This document shows positions 45,300 to 57,199 of a DNA stretch of 64,000 bases, one piece after another; the first letter of the stretch is position 1; the number at the start of each line of letters is the position of its first letter. The stretch covers positions 6,538,363-6,602,362 of the forward strand of contig NC_052135.2 in the NCBI RefSeq assembly GCF_016086655.4, read 5' to 3'. The stretch comes from Lepeophtheirus salmonis (Eukaryota; Arthropoda; Copepoda; Siphonostomatoida; Caligidae). Under the pieces are notes generated by a model, which did not search any database, was not told the origin of the DNA, and saw nothing but the letters and a program-made list of their open reading frames with translations. The position numbers were made by a program, and so were the translations under genes.

Positions 45300-46109
45300 T
45301 GAAAGCTGAAATGCCAAACTTGAAAACCTTAGCTCTACAATACCTCAATATTTACTTTTTTAATTGGCTTTAAAAATCCTTCTGCAATTGGCTGACACAC
45401 GGTGTATATAAGATGTTTATAATAAAAGAAAGAGGAAAATACCGCCTTTCTTCCAGATATCTGAAGTTTTTAATGGCCTATGCTTAAGAAAACTTTGTTT
45501 CAAGAGTAATTTAATAAATAAATCCTATAATTAAATCTAAATTAAATCTGTATCCACAATTTATGTTAAAATATAAACATTGGCTTTCCTATAAATATTT
45601 ACATATAATCTACATACATACTTCTATGCCTGATAATTACATATAATGAAAATAAAGGCATGGCCATGCCTACATACATATATAATTATTACTCCATTAA
45701 AATATTTAATTCTCTAAAAGTAGTGTAGACCTAATTTAATTGCATATGAATGGTAAATTAGGTTCAAAATAAGTTTTTTTTGTACATAAAAAAACAGGGC
45801 CTCAAGTTCTTTATTCTTCTTTTTACCACGGCCTCCTTTAATAGAAGCTGTTTCTTAAAGTATGTACAATATACTATCCTATTTTCGGCTTAATATCCCC
45901 CCCTCCCCTCCACAAAAATCTTTCTTCCTAGAGATCATACGCACCCTAATGCAAGTGGAGGACAAATTATATAATAGTGATGTCATCAGGGAGATGTTTA
46001 ATATATGACAAATTTGAGAAAGAACTGTTGTTGTTTTTTTGAAGAAACAAAAAACTTAAAAAATTTTTTTTTTTTACAAAATACATTTATTATAATGTTC
46101 TTTTAATTG
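45300..46109. other. Featureless AT-rich stretch
   Basis: No recognised motif. ccatgcctacatacatata-type microsatellite sequence lies near 45665. Confidence 0.45.
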
Positions 46110-46275
46110 ATCAGATGAAGTTGATTTGATTAAGTACAAGTAAACGTTAGAGTATTACATTCACTCCATCTGACTTTGGAATCGTGTTTGAAGTCCATAT
46201 ACATCAAGTCAATTTTCTTTTCTAGGAAAGTTCGGGGCGTGAACCTACGCACAATGAGTTCAAGAGAATACATTT
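46110..46275. repeat. Dispersed repeat Rep-F, copy 2
   Basis: Collinear with 5640-5835: tcagatgaagttgat, ctccatctgactttggaatc, tttgaagtccatatacat, cgcacaatgagttcaagaga. Confidence 0.6.
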
Positions 46276-46279
46276 TCCC

Positions 46280-47309
46280 CAGCACGTTGTGTATTGAGCT
46301 TTGTTCTCCATAAACATTGAAACTTCTTTGATAATTCTTTTTTTTTTAAATAAAAAGCATTGAAACTTCTTTTCTCCAGAATTATGACAATTTAAATTTT
46401 TTAAACCAAATGAAAATCATTTACTGTCAAAACTCTATAAAAGTGAGAACCAATCGTCCCTTATGATTACGACGCCACTTTCGTCGACAATAAACACTGT
46501 CTTTGGAAAAGTTTGAATCCTCTCAGGCCATTTTTGGCGTGTTACAGACCATTTTAATTTGAAAAAATTTCTTTTTCGTAGAGATTACAAATTTGTACAG
46601 GTCCAAAATAGGATGCAATTAGTCAAAAATGGCACTTTATATATTTTTGAATAGTTTGTTTATCAGTACAAAATTATTGTACAGCTTGCTTTAATCATTT
46701 AGTGGAACATGCTCCATGTTTGAAGTTTCCCTGTTTTATCGAACATAACATAGTAAAGTTGCTTAATTTTTAATCGAAAATCTATTTTTTGAAAATTAAT
46801 TTTTGTTAATGTCCTTGGCAGAAATATCCCATGTATAGTGGGAAAATGTTCAACCATGTAGCCAATTATAAGAGAGTAATAAATGATTGAATCCATTATT
46901 TGATCAAATATATTTAAAGTTTTTATTAGCATTATTATTATTATTATTAATGCAAAAAACATTAACATGTTGTTGTTATATGATTAATTATTAGTTCATT
47001 AACTAGTATGCTGACTAATGATGGACTTTACATACAAAATACATGCATATGTATATTTCATCTTGATCTCTGCACCTAAATATTCCGTACAGAAGGTTTG
47101 ATACGGAGTTTGCAGGTCGGTACAGTCTTCTTTGATATAATAACTAAGGAGTGGTGCCAATAGAAGAATGTGACATCATGCCTCTAGCTATTTGTTTTGC
47201 ATTTTGTTCCTATGTTCCGTAATTATTCGTTTTACAATAATAGCTAGAGTGGTAGGAATTATTATCTGAAACGAATATAAGACTTTTTGTACGTAGTCTC
47301 ACCGGAAAG
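46280..47309. other. Featureless AT-rich stretch
   Basis: Short ttattattattatt run near 46931. No motif recognised. Confidence 0.45.
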
Positions 47310-47445
47310 GGTTTTATTTTTCCCAAGCTGTTAATATTATTACATACTTTTTGAGGACAGGAGATTTAAGTTTAAAGTGTAGCCAGGGTGTGTGTACTCA
47401 TGAAAGACGGAGAGGTACATTGATGACTTTTGGGGAATTATAAGT
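47310..47445. repeat. Dispersed repeat Rep-B, copy 5
   Basis: Signature gccagggtgtgtgtactcat, then gaaagacggagaggtacatt and gatgacttttggggaattat. Confidence 0.5.
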
Positions 47446-47499
47446 AGGTTTGATCTTTTCTAGTGGTACACAATTTATTATTTTCAATCTTTCAAGAGT

Positions 47500-47830
47500 A
47501 AAGTTTAAACGAGAGCCACCCCTTCATCTCCACAAAAATAAGAGCTGAAAATTTGTCAGTTCTCAAGCTCAATACCTCTAAATTTTTTGTTCTGAATACA
47601 TGTCTCACTGAAGCTGAAACATTGTTTGGATGTTCGGTGGTTATGTAGCGGCTTTAGTTCCATTGACATCAACGGTGAAAAAAAAAGAGCATAACTTTTT
47701 CCAAACTTTGTTTGGTCTTGAGAAAATTTAGAAACAGTCTCAGTTATCTCTGTTCAGAGATAAGATGTCTTGTTGTCCTCCTCCGTGATTTTACACCAAT
47801 GTCATTCCAGATTTGAAAAAATAAAAAAAG
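47500..47830 (-). pseudogene. Mariner transposase relic, sister of 4400-4830
   Basis: DNA-level match to 4540-4830: atgtctcactgaagctgaaa, cattg, ggatgttcgg, tatgtagcggct and ataagatgtcttgttgtcc all recur in order. The frame is badly broken; SETCIQNKKF-like and DKTSY-like pieces remain. No catalytic block is preserved. Confidence 0.65.
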
Positions 47831-48214
47831 ACCAACAAAACACATGTTATAAGTGTACAGCCCTGTTGGACTCAGAGTAGCGTTTAGGATCGAATTCAGA
47901 GTCCATAATTCATGTATGTGTTCTAACTAGATACAACGTGAGATTTTGTATATTTAATTTTCCCAAACTAATATACTTAAAAGTTATTTCACCTATTTTT
48001 CTCCCAAACATTCTTCAAATTGTCAAAGTTATAATTTTATTTTTTTGGTTACTTTTTTTTTAGCATACCGACAGGTGATATTTTTTACAATTCTAATAAT
48101 AACTATATTCTCATCATGGAACCGATCCTACATACAGGGTATAATAAAAAATCTGGCACTTTTGATCTATCTACTTTATATTAACATTATATAGTTATTT
48201 TTTAAGATTTATTC

Positions 48215-48235
48215 AAAAAAAAAAAAAAAAAAAAA
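48215..48235 (+). repeat. Poly(A) run of 21
   Basis: Homopolymer between a terminal-repeat-like atacagggtataataaaa (48130) and the mariner relic on -. Confidence 0.9.
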
Positions 48236-48239
48236 TTAC

Positions 48240-48470
48240 CAAGAGATACAATAATTGATATAAATGTATCTCAATAAAACTTCCTTTGGGGCCAAAATGG
48301 ACTTTTTGGTAGTGTGATAACCTTTATTGATCTTTGGCTCAAGGTAGCTTCTGGCAAAATAATCCATAAGATTAAGATCGGCGGAGCAAAGAGGCCAAAT
48401 ATACATATAGGTTCTAGATTAAGTAAAGAGTTTTTGTAAATTTCTACAGAAAGTTCCAAGGATTCTGAAT
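48240..48470 (-). pseudogene. Mariner transposase scrap, third-Asp region
   Basis: The minus strand reads YIWPLCSADLNLMDYFARSY, then LEPKINKGYHTTKKSI and LAPKEVL. The block WPPxSPDLNPMDYFxWSxLE is recognisable and the Asp is retained. The part before and the C-terminus are lost. An out-of-frame 62-residue frame (48271-48459) overlaps it. It lies back to back with the + mariner starting at 48510. Confidence 0.75.
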
Positions 48471-48509
48471 ATTTTTTTGTACATTACGCTAGTACGAGTA
48501 GTTTTCACG

Positions 48510-49515
48510 ATGAAGTCCCGACGAGAAAATATCTCCACTCTGCTCCACGCACACGTTTCCACCAGGAGACCGCCCAACAGCTCAAGTGCGACTGCAAGAC
48601 TGTCTACAAGGTTAAAAAGCGAATGGAAGCGGTCAGGACCTTAAGTGACGCAGTTGAGTTGGAGAAAAAAAAAGTGGATCCAGCGAGTTACATGGAGGCC
48701 GCGATCGCCAACCCGAAAACCACGATCAACTCCATTACAGAGGATCTCGGGGTGACAAGGTTGACTGCGTCTTTACCATAAAAAAAAGGCGTTAAATCCC
48801 TCAGAAGAGTTGAAAGGGCCTTATTGTCGCAAAAACAGCGTGACAAGAGACTTGATAGGGCCAAAAAAAGCTCATGAACGTGAGGTAGTGAAATTCAGGC
48901 GACATCGCTGTATTTTCAGATGAGAAGACGGTGGATCTGGTGTTTATCCGGCAAAATGAACGGGTGTTCACATTCTCTGACGTAACCCTGAATGAGTCCG
49001 CCAGATTCGTGACCAACACAAAGCATGCTGCTTCCATGATGATGATGGACCTCGTCCTTTCCAACGGGAAAAAGATAAAACCAATCTGGTTCCCAACCAG
49101 ATATCGCCTTAAGGCTGATGATTACCTCAACATCCTCAAGAAGAAGGTAGTCTTGTGGCTTTGGAAGTTGTACAGGAAGGGGTCCGTCGTATTCCAGCAG
49201 GACAGTGCCTCTGCGCACACAGCCTAAGCTGTCCATAACTTCCTCAGCAAGAATTTCCCCAAGAACGTTGCTTACTGGGCTAAAGACTTTTGCCCCACCT
49301 CAGAGATATTCAAGCTCAATCCACTAGACTACAGCATCTAGGCCCATAATGAGACCTAGACCTGTAAAGTTTGCCACCCCAACGTGAACTCCCCCATGGC
49401 TACTGTGGACAAGGGCTTGGCCTCAATGCCTTCTAAGTACCTTCGGAAAACCTGTGCCGCCTGACGACCTCACCTTGAGCGCTGTATCACCCCTGAGGTC
49501 AACTATGTATATTGA
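48510..49515 (+). pseudogene. Mariner transposase pseudogene, nearly full length
   Basis: Best-preserved transposase here. From ATG 48510: first HTH (after one shift, TAQQLKCDCKTVYKVKKRME), second HTH region (ANPKTTINSITEDLGVTRL), LRRVERALLSQKQRDKRLDR, first catalytic block VFSDEK (Asp codon 48919), FIRQNERVFTFSD, MDLVLSNGKKIKPIWF, LNILKKKVVLWLWKLY, second block VFQQDSASAHT (Asp codon 49201), then NFLSKNFPKNVAYWAKDF, LNPLDYSI, CKVCHPNV, and the end TPEVNYVY with TGA at 49513. Defects: an early frameshift, stops near 48780, 48870, 49226, 49340 and 49460, and SEIFKLNP where SPDLNP is expected, so the third Asp is lost. It is visibly richer in G and C than its flanks. Confidence 0.92.
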
Positions 49516-49519
49516 TTAA

Positions 49520-49682
49520 AAATGGTAATCATAAGAATTCAAATCTATTCCGTATAATATATTTATATAAGTAAATAAACATAGATGCCCCAAATGGGGA
49601 AATGTTTTTCGACGATTCGGTATGTTACGTCATTAAAATGGGCTTGCTTACTTCTGTCAAATTAAAAAGTCCACAAAAAAAA
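49520..49682. other. Flank of the mariner pseudogene
   Basis: AT-rich, no clear terminal repeat. Confidence 0.4.
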
Positions 49683-49713
49683 TAGAAGTGGAATCCTCAG
49701 GATTCCACTTCTA
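49683..49713. repeat. Perfect 31-bp palindrome
   Basis: TAGAAGTGGAATCCT, a single C, AGGATTCCACTTCTA: 15-bp perfect arms. No coding context. Confidence 0.92.
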
Positions 49714-49719
49714 GCTAAG

Positions 49720-50804
49720 CAAGGATTGATAAATTTTATAAGGTTTATGTAATTCCAAGCTGCACAATTTTGTCATCATATAGGTATATCGTAAAAATAA
49801 GGAAATCTGAATCACCATATTTCGCTATTAGACACTGTACAATTATGATTTATCAAAAGTTATATCTTTTCGTGATGAAGTTTGCATTGATCAGAGATCA
49901 ACAAGTATCTCTCTTTCTCTTAGTTTGAGTATTTGAATCAATAAAATATTTTATTCGAGTATGTACAACATCAAACATGAAATCTATTTTTAGGAACAAA
50001 AGTCATCACATTTTTCCAAACTATTTGTTCGTCTTATTATGATTAATAATCAAAGTTCAAACGTCGTCTGAAAACTATTTTTTTCCCTCCATATGATTAT
50101 ATTCAAGCAACATAATTTTTAAAAATCTTTAAAATAATTCCATGTGGTTGTCAGTTGTTCCTTTAATTCTGACCTCTCACACACTATGTGTGGTAATTTT
50201 TTACAAAAGTAAAGTTCACAGGAATTGTATGGCACAGAGAGAGAGAGAAAGAGATAACCTTTGGCCTCTTCCAGTTTGTTTGTTTCTTTAGCAACTCTCT
50301 TGTTCCATGTCACAATGGCGTCCACAAAACCCCTATGTTTTTTGTCTACTTTTGTTCCTTATTAGTAAATTATTTGGAACATAAATTATTTCTCGTATGC
50401 CAATAAGTACCAAATTATTTTCTGGCCAATTATATTTTTTTAAGATATGTTTTTAGCTTTAATATGTGTCATTTATTATATATCTGGAGAAAATTAAAAA
50501 AAGTTAATAAAAAACATATAATAAATAACAAATGAATACATTTTTTATTGAAATGGAACATATGCATACCAATTTGTAATTGGTTGATAGAAACTTTCCC
50601 TCCAAATGGCAGATATACTTACCAATTGATAGCTAGTATCATTATAATTTTTTCTTATCCATAACTTACTTAAAAGTGAAGTAAATAGAAAAACTATTGA
50701 AGTAAGATGTCCCTGATCTCTATCGCCATCCCTTGCAATGTAAGCAATGAAAAATGTATCCTCCAATGGTGCTTTTAGGGTGAAGCCGTTAATTTAAACT
50801 ATTA
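49720..50804. other. Featureless AT-rich stretch
   Basis: A 68-residue minus frame at 50119-50325 includes an (AG)n stretch (50236-50252). A 73-residue minus frame lies at 50545-50766. Neither matches a known family nor has convincing splice borders. Confidence 0.4.
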
Positions 50805-50940
50805 TATAACAATAGGTGTAGTAAAAAGAAATCCATTATCTTCCCCATAGAAATTTCTTCATTTATGTGTATCTCGCGTTGTTTAAGTACGATCAATTTA
50901 CGCTGCATGATGTTAAAAAGATAAAATTTCGTTTTAAATA
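50805..50940 (+). repeat. Dispersed repeat Rep-L, copy 1
   Basis: Collinear with 61110-61225: aggtgtagtaaaaagaaatc, catta, atctcgcgttgtttaagtac, ttaaaaagataaaattt. Confidence 0.55.
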
Positions 50941-51039
50941 CCTTATATAACTATTTGGACTCAAGTTTGTTAGAGTGATCGACAAAAATGGTCAGCAGCA
51001 AAGAGAACATACGCCATATATGACAGTTTTCCCTCGAGT

Positions 51040-51260
51040 AAGGCGAATATGCAAGCCAGTGGTCTGAAAATGAAAATAGTGTTTATGATCCTCATATTCT
51101 AAAAGCCAATTATGTGTTATTTTGGTTTTGTCGATTCCGTTACGGTATCTTTGATGTCAAAGATGCATAACGCTCTGGACGCCAATTTTACTAAATGTGG
51201 ATAAAATAATGGAAATCGTCGAGTCCGATTGTACGTAAACACTGTTTTGATTGTCAAGGA
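51040..51260 (+). pseudogene. Mariner transposase N-terminal relic
   Basis: Contains FCRFRYGIFDVKDA and later, in another frame, a gataaaataatggaaatcgt block (DKIMEIVE), then RKHCF. These are the same HTH pieces as in the 43105-43583 element (RFRSGxxD, VDKIMEIVE), so the two are relatives. Catalytic regions and clear ends are missing. Confidence 0.7.
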
Positions 51261-51569
51261 GATCAACAATAATAGAAACAATTAAAAAAAAAAAAATGAA
51301 AAAGAAATCGATATTTTTTAAACTCTATTTTTTAGTAAAAGGAAAGAGAGATACAATGACGATTCGAATATGATGTTGAGCGCAAAAAAAAAAAGGATGA
51401 CATTAGATACTTAGCTAGGTACATTAATGCGTAGGCATCTATGCAAAATACAAGAATTTATGAAGCATAAAGAAGAAAACGAGGTCATTTTAATGGAATT
51501 TCCTTTGGAGATAAATACTATGATACCTTAATAATATGTCTACATGTTATAAGTAGAAACTACATAAAG

Positions 51570-51745
51570 GCTTTTGTATTAAATTATGTCCATTAAGTAC
51601 ATATGTGTTCAGTCAACACAAACACAAGCTAGAATGAGTTTTCTCAAAAATGAGTGGTGATTACAATTGTCAATCGCTATCGTCAAATCATTCTTATTAA
51701 CCATTTGGATGTGTTGCAACGTTCACTTAAAGTAAACACGTGATT
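51570..51745. repeat. Dispersed repeat Rep-H, copy 3
   Basis: Collinear with 41340-41490 and in part 11440-11540. Confidence 0.6.
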
Positions 51746-52380
51746 TTTATGGAATAAAAAAAAAAGACAATTCAAAACATCTTCGTGAATGGTTTACATA
51801 GTATATATAGCTAATCTTTTTATGTAATATGTCCTCTTTCACAAGCATTAACTGTCTCGACACGCTGGCAAACAGATTGGTAGCTCTTGACAATGAAGTC
51901 TGTCTCTATGGGATACCACACTTTCATGATAGCAACTCGTAGCATATCAAATTTGGATGATAGGGGAGTTAGACATTCTTGTCCAAGAAGCCACAAACTT
52001 CAAAGTCCTGGGATTAAGTTCAGGAGATGACCACATGGAGACAGGGCAGAAGTGAGCCATATTGTAGCAGCAGAGGTTTTAGTTATTCTTGGGTGTATGA
52101 GAGGGGGTGCTTCTTAATGTACTTACTTATTTTGTAGGCAGTCATGGATAGAGATGCCAACGGTCTCTACAGCCTCTTCGGCGCTAACACTGACGTGGAG
52201 GATATCCCACACTCGTTACCTTTTTTGCTGTTGCTACGACATTTTCAAACTTACAGACATGGAATAAAAAACAAAACTTGTGATTTTTTGTTTCAATTGT
52301 CGTTTGGCTGCATATGGAAACCTCGTAATTAAAAATAACGGGGATTAAACTGTAAATAAATGATACTGTAAGTGTTAAGT
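51745..52380 (-). mobile_element. Mariner relic, pair member 1
   Basis: On -: STPSHTPKNNQNLC, then MAHF and MWSSPELNPRTLKF (second- to third-Asp region, both Asp lost or changed), then RDRLHCQELPICLPACRD from the C-terminus. End sequence gatttttatggaataaaaaa (left) and aaaataacggggattaaac (right) recur at the ends of 57200-57775, so both are copies of one element. The + frame at 52144-52332 is an antisense shadow of the N-terminal part. Confidence 0.75.
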
Positions 52381-52389
52381 GCCCCCAAA

Positions 52390-52465
52390 AAAAAGATTTT
52401 CTCTTTTATTAATTTATGTTCGAGATTGTTTTTATGTTGACACACCACATATGTATGTAGAACAC
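52390..52465 (+). repeat. Dispersed repeat Rep-E, partial copy 3
   Basis: Has agattttctcttttattaat, gagattgtttttatgttgac and ccacatatgtatgta. Confidence 0.55.
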
Positions 52466-52679
52466 CTTAATATCTATTATCAAACGTAGGATTGGATTAC
52501 CCATTTTATTTAGCACTTAGTATTCATCTCCATTATTAAATATTATACGAGTTTATGGGTACTACGTACATACTTACATACCGGAGTAGATAATATCTAA
52601 CTCATGGAAAAATGCCTCTAGGGGCTGGAAATTAATTGTTTTATTGATCGCTGGGAATAGAAAGCTTAAACATATTTAT

Positions 52680-53560
52680 TCTAGTATTGGGTTTGTTCTG
52701 AAAATCCTAGACCATTCTGGAACCATTAAAATATTTACTAATTCGCTCCAACTTTGGTCTGGACCAGTCTTGTATTAAAATTCATTCAACAAAAAAATCT
52801 TAATTCGGTCATATTCCATTATTTTTGTTATTATAAATTAAATTTCAGTCGAAGAATTAAGTTTTGCCTTAGGGTTTGAACTTTCGTCTATTATTTGAAT
52901 TTTGTTCTGTTGCTTGATTTTGTTTTGGATCTAATTACCAGTACAGATCAGTTTAGTAACTATTTCAAAGGCTAAACTGAGACCATGATAATTTTAACCA
53001 ATTCGGTCCAACGTCAGTTGTGACCAGTTTCCCTCAACAAATTTAGTTTTGCTTCACGGTTTGAACTTTGGTCTTTTATTTCAATTTCGATACGTAGTTT
53101 GATTTTAGTCTGCGCCGATTTATTGGGACAGATGGTTTAGAAAAAAATCCATCAACGGAACTGAGACCCTCAAAATTTAATCAATTCGGTCCAACTTCGG
53201 TTTTGAACAATTTCATTCCACAAATTTATTTTTACCACCTGTTTAAATTTTGTTCCTTTATTAGAATTTCGAAGAGTGGTTTGATTTTTGTATGAACCAA
53301 ATTATTGTTGCAGATCAACCTAGCAAAAATTTGAATGACCGAACTGACAGTTATAACTTTAACTAATTCAGTCCAACTTCGCTTTTGACCACTTTCAGTC
53401 TACAAATTTAGTATTGCTTCATGGTTTGAATTTTGGTACACAGTTTGAGTTTTGGTCTAGTGTTTGGGTTTCGGTCCATGGTTGGATTTTGGTCTGGACC
53501 GAATTATCAGTCCAGATGGGTCTTTGGAAAACATCTCAAAGACCGAGCTACATAAAAAAT
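52680..53560 (+). repeat. ~184-bp tandem array Rep-C, 4-5 units
   Basis: Unit starts of the type aactgagaccat, attttaaccaattcggtcca occur near 52713, 52971, 53155, 53339 and 53541. Spacing is 184 between the middle units and larger at the edges. Each unit continues acttcggttttgaccagttt, caacaaatttagttttgctt, and ggtctggaccgaatta-type blocks. Single units are scattered at 27275 and 30360. Confidence 0.85.
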
Positions 53561-53564
53561 CGGT

Positions 53565-56500
53565 TTCTACCTATGCAGCCATGAGGGATTACAAAATTCC
53601 TTTTGTGTACCGAGCCCCTTACGAAATAAATCATTAATTACATATTTTTATTGTACTTCTTATTGTTAAAAATTATACATAAATTGCCAAAAAAAAAAAA
53701 AAAGAATCATAAAATTTTTATTACTTATTGAATATGATATTATTTAGCGTTTCAAAGTATATTCACAAATAATAATCATAATTACATACGTCGGATAATG
53801 AGAAATGCCCTTGGGCTCTTTCTCGATTCCATGGTTCGTGCAACTACGTAGATTTTTTTCTGTAGATATTACTTACATAAGTATGTGGATTAGAATTTGT
53901 GTAATATGTTGCTCTATGTTACTACTTAACACTTATGCAGGCACATAATTTCTAATATATTTTTCAGTCAGCTGTAAAATAATAACTATCCTGTTTGTGG
54001 TTGACTATTTTTCATTGTAAAAATACTGGGAAAACTCAAAAAAAGGTTCTAGATAATATTTGAGGGAGCTATCATTTCAACCAGGTTTACAAGAGGAATA
54101 TTATCCTGCGTGAAAAAGAGGAAATTGAAAATCATTGAGTAGATTTTAGAGGACCCCTTAATTAATTATAAATAAATTACTGAAAATCCATATCCTAAAA
54201 AATTGATGAAATACAATTTTTGACTCATGGCATAATATTTGAAACGGTAAAAAAAGAGGCCTAAAAATAGCCTATGTCGACCAAAAAATTTCGTTTTTTT
54301 CAAATTTACCACCCAAAAATGGTATGGGGGGCCTCAAACTGTTTCACAGTTAGTTATTTGAATGTCTCGAGTGAATTTTAGGAGGCACTGGAAGTACTTG
54401 CTCCAGGAACCACTCTTGACTGGAGGCCCCGCTTTGAATATTATTGTTAAAAGTATGTATTTACATAATAAAAAAGACATTTACGTAAAATATCCTAAAA
54501 ATAGAAAAATGGTTTACTTTTTATTTAAAAAAAAAAACCTTAAAAGAAAAAAAAATGTATTGTGATAAATATTTACATAAATAAAAGTAATTAATAAAAG
54601 GGCCCATCATTTTACTTTGTACATAAAATGAAAATATTTTTAAAGAATAGAAAAAAGCAGATGCATTTTTTCTCCAATCCTTACGCTAAAACCTAATCTG
54701 GTGTCCATTTCAAAGATGTTTGTTCAGTATAAAAAAATATTAACTCAAAAACGGACCCCTCTATTAAAGGATGTGATAATTGCCTAAATCCTTGTGAGTG
54801 TAAATCGAAAAGTATAGTGTATGTTTGCAACTTTGGTAAACTAAATATTTGCTGATAGATATTATTAGAGAAGTTAAAATTATAGAGATCCACGTGAGAA
54901 TACATTTAAGAAAGTATAAGTTGGTAACCTACAAAATATTAGAGCAGTTATTAAGTATTTCCCCTATTTTGACAATTAAAACGTATTAACGAGCATAGAG
55001 CATTGTAGTTTTTTTAGTTATATTTGTCAGCAAATGTGTTGTCTATCAAAAATGCAAAGTTATACCTTTCATTTTTATTTACACTCTCGAGAATTTAAAC
55101 AGTTTTTACATAGGTATATATCACTATAAAAATAATATTGCCCGTGTTTGGCAAGACAATGTATCTAAAAAGTTTTGAATTTTGAATTTTTCGCACAAGT
55201 TAGATATTCTTGGGGAGTTCTATCAGTTTGCAAAATAGTTTGCAATTTTTTTTTTTTTTTTTTGAGTGGTGAAACAAAGAATTTAAATACAGTCATTTGA
55301 AAAAATTTAAAATAACTTTGATATTATCATATTTTGAGCAGAAAATGAATGTACTTCAGAAATAATACATAAATAGTCAAACAACGTGAAAAGTTCTGAT
55401 ACTTACTTTGCACAACTTTTTTAAATAAAATTAGACTGATCTCTCTTTTTGTCCGTAATAAATCCTAAATTTTGCAAAATGACAGATGGCAGAGTGAACA
55501 GCTATCATAAAATTTTCGCACAATTCATTCTTCGTGTAACATCACTATTTTAGCCCTATGAACATCAGAAAAGTTAGATTTTTTGTCCATTTTTGAAGAA
55601 TATTAACCTAATACCTAATAGACGAGTAACACCTTCTTCTGTAAGCGTCATTAAGCAAGAGTTTGATACAAGCAATTACCAGGACAAGTGGAAAATAAAA
55701 CGTACCAAATTTGTATAATACGTTTTCTTACACATCAGCAAAATGATTATTACTGAATTAGGTGAAATATCAGAGGTGGTCCTGAACTTTTGTAAATGAC
55801 TGTAGTCTCTTAATCTCCCACTTAACATTATGAGTGTATGAACTAAAGTTGTAAACACTACTGCATAGGAAATTAAACGAGCTACCCCCCTTTACCCGTC
55901 CCATATGAGAATAAATGAAATTCGACCTTCAACCCATTAAAAATAAAGGGAAAATTATAATTCGTATGAAAAAATCCGCGTTATATGAAATCTGTGTTGA
56001 TTGGGGACTTTAATAGTACTTAACCCCGTAAAATGAGAGAAACTATTTTTCAATATCCACATTTTACTCTTTTTCCTTTATTTTTTAGTATAGGTAAGGT
56101 AATAAAAACATTTTATTCATCATAAATTATTTAAAATAATGTATGCCAATAAAATAGGTGTAAAATAAGTGTCAAAGTTAATCTTAATCGGGTATTTATC
56201 GCTTTTTTTTATACCGTCATTTCAATACTGTAAAATTTAAATAATCGAAAGTTCACCAATATTTATTCAGGAACGTTTTTAATTGCAAGTTTTATGTTAA
56301 GTAATAATTGATATCAAATCAAATACTTACAGGTCCCCTCCACTCTACGTAAAATTATAAACTTCTATTATATGAAGGTATAGGCATACAATTATTCTTG
56401 TTTACCATACTATATATATGAAGTTCTTTATAATTTATTATCATAGTATGAAAAAACCACGATATAACTGCGTTATACGAAATTTACAGTGTTTGAAACC

Positions 56501-57195
56501 GTATTATGCAGGGACCTCCTGCATATGAGTTTGTAAATTTGTAGGTCACACCCCGTATACATATAATATACAAAAGTCCATTTATATAATAAAGGTATGG
56601 TCAACTCTTTGTCTCAAATGAAGTACGTTGAACTGATTAATCATTTGTCATCCATTTATAAGTACCAAAAATGGGATACTCATTTGTTGATGGGGACTAA
56701 ACACAAGCCCTTTTTATTTATTGTGATAGCTTTTGGGTCAAACTTCAGGACATGGCATAACGTTATACTGAGTGCAAGTTTTAAGAAGAGAAAGGAGTCA
56801 CTTTAGAAAATAACTGTATTTAAATATAGGATCTTAAGATTTAGGAAGTACATTTAAAATAAAAAAAATATATTGCGAGTTTATAGAAATATTATTAAGG
56901 ATCCATAAATGTTCTATTTACCAATGTTAGTGTTGAGTATATTTTTCCAACGTTTACAACTAATAGATACGTGAAATGGTTAAAATCCTCGTGACTATAA
57001 ATATGCAAATATATATACATATATATTGGTAACATTGAGAGACAACATATCTACTGACAGAGACAATTATATAAACTATAGTGCTCCTTTTTTGCTAATC
57101 CATTTGAATTTTCATAGAAGAGAGAAATAATTAAAAATTAATATCTTACATATTACCAGAATACAAATTGGGATCCAAAACTTAATTTAGCATAA
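53565..57195. other. Long AT-rich stretch without recognisable genes
   Basis: Scanned for transposase blocks, kinase motifs and splice-bounded frames; none convincing. Contains A/T homopolymers (18 T at 55246-55263) and a terminal-repeat-like gtcacaccccgtatacatat at 56546, which resembles the ends of the 36307-36820 element. A 69-residue + frame at 56597-56806 has no recognised features. Confidence 0.45.
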
Positions 57196-57199
57196 TTAA

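Noticed and set aside
48916..49236. 106-residue open frame on -
   Set aside because: Exactly opposite the well-supported transposase reading on +.
50545..50766. 73-residue open frame on - as a small gene
   Set aside because: No recognisable family, no convincing splice sites, ordinary AT-rich codon content.
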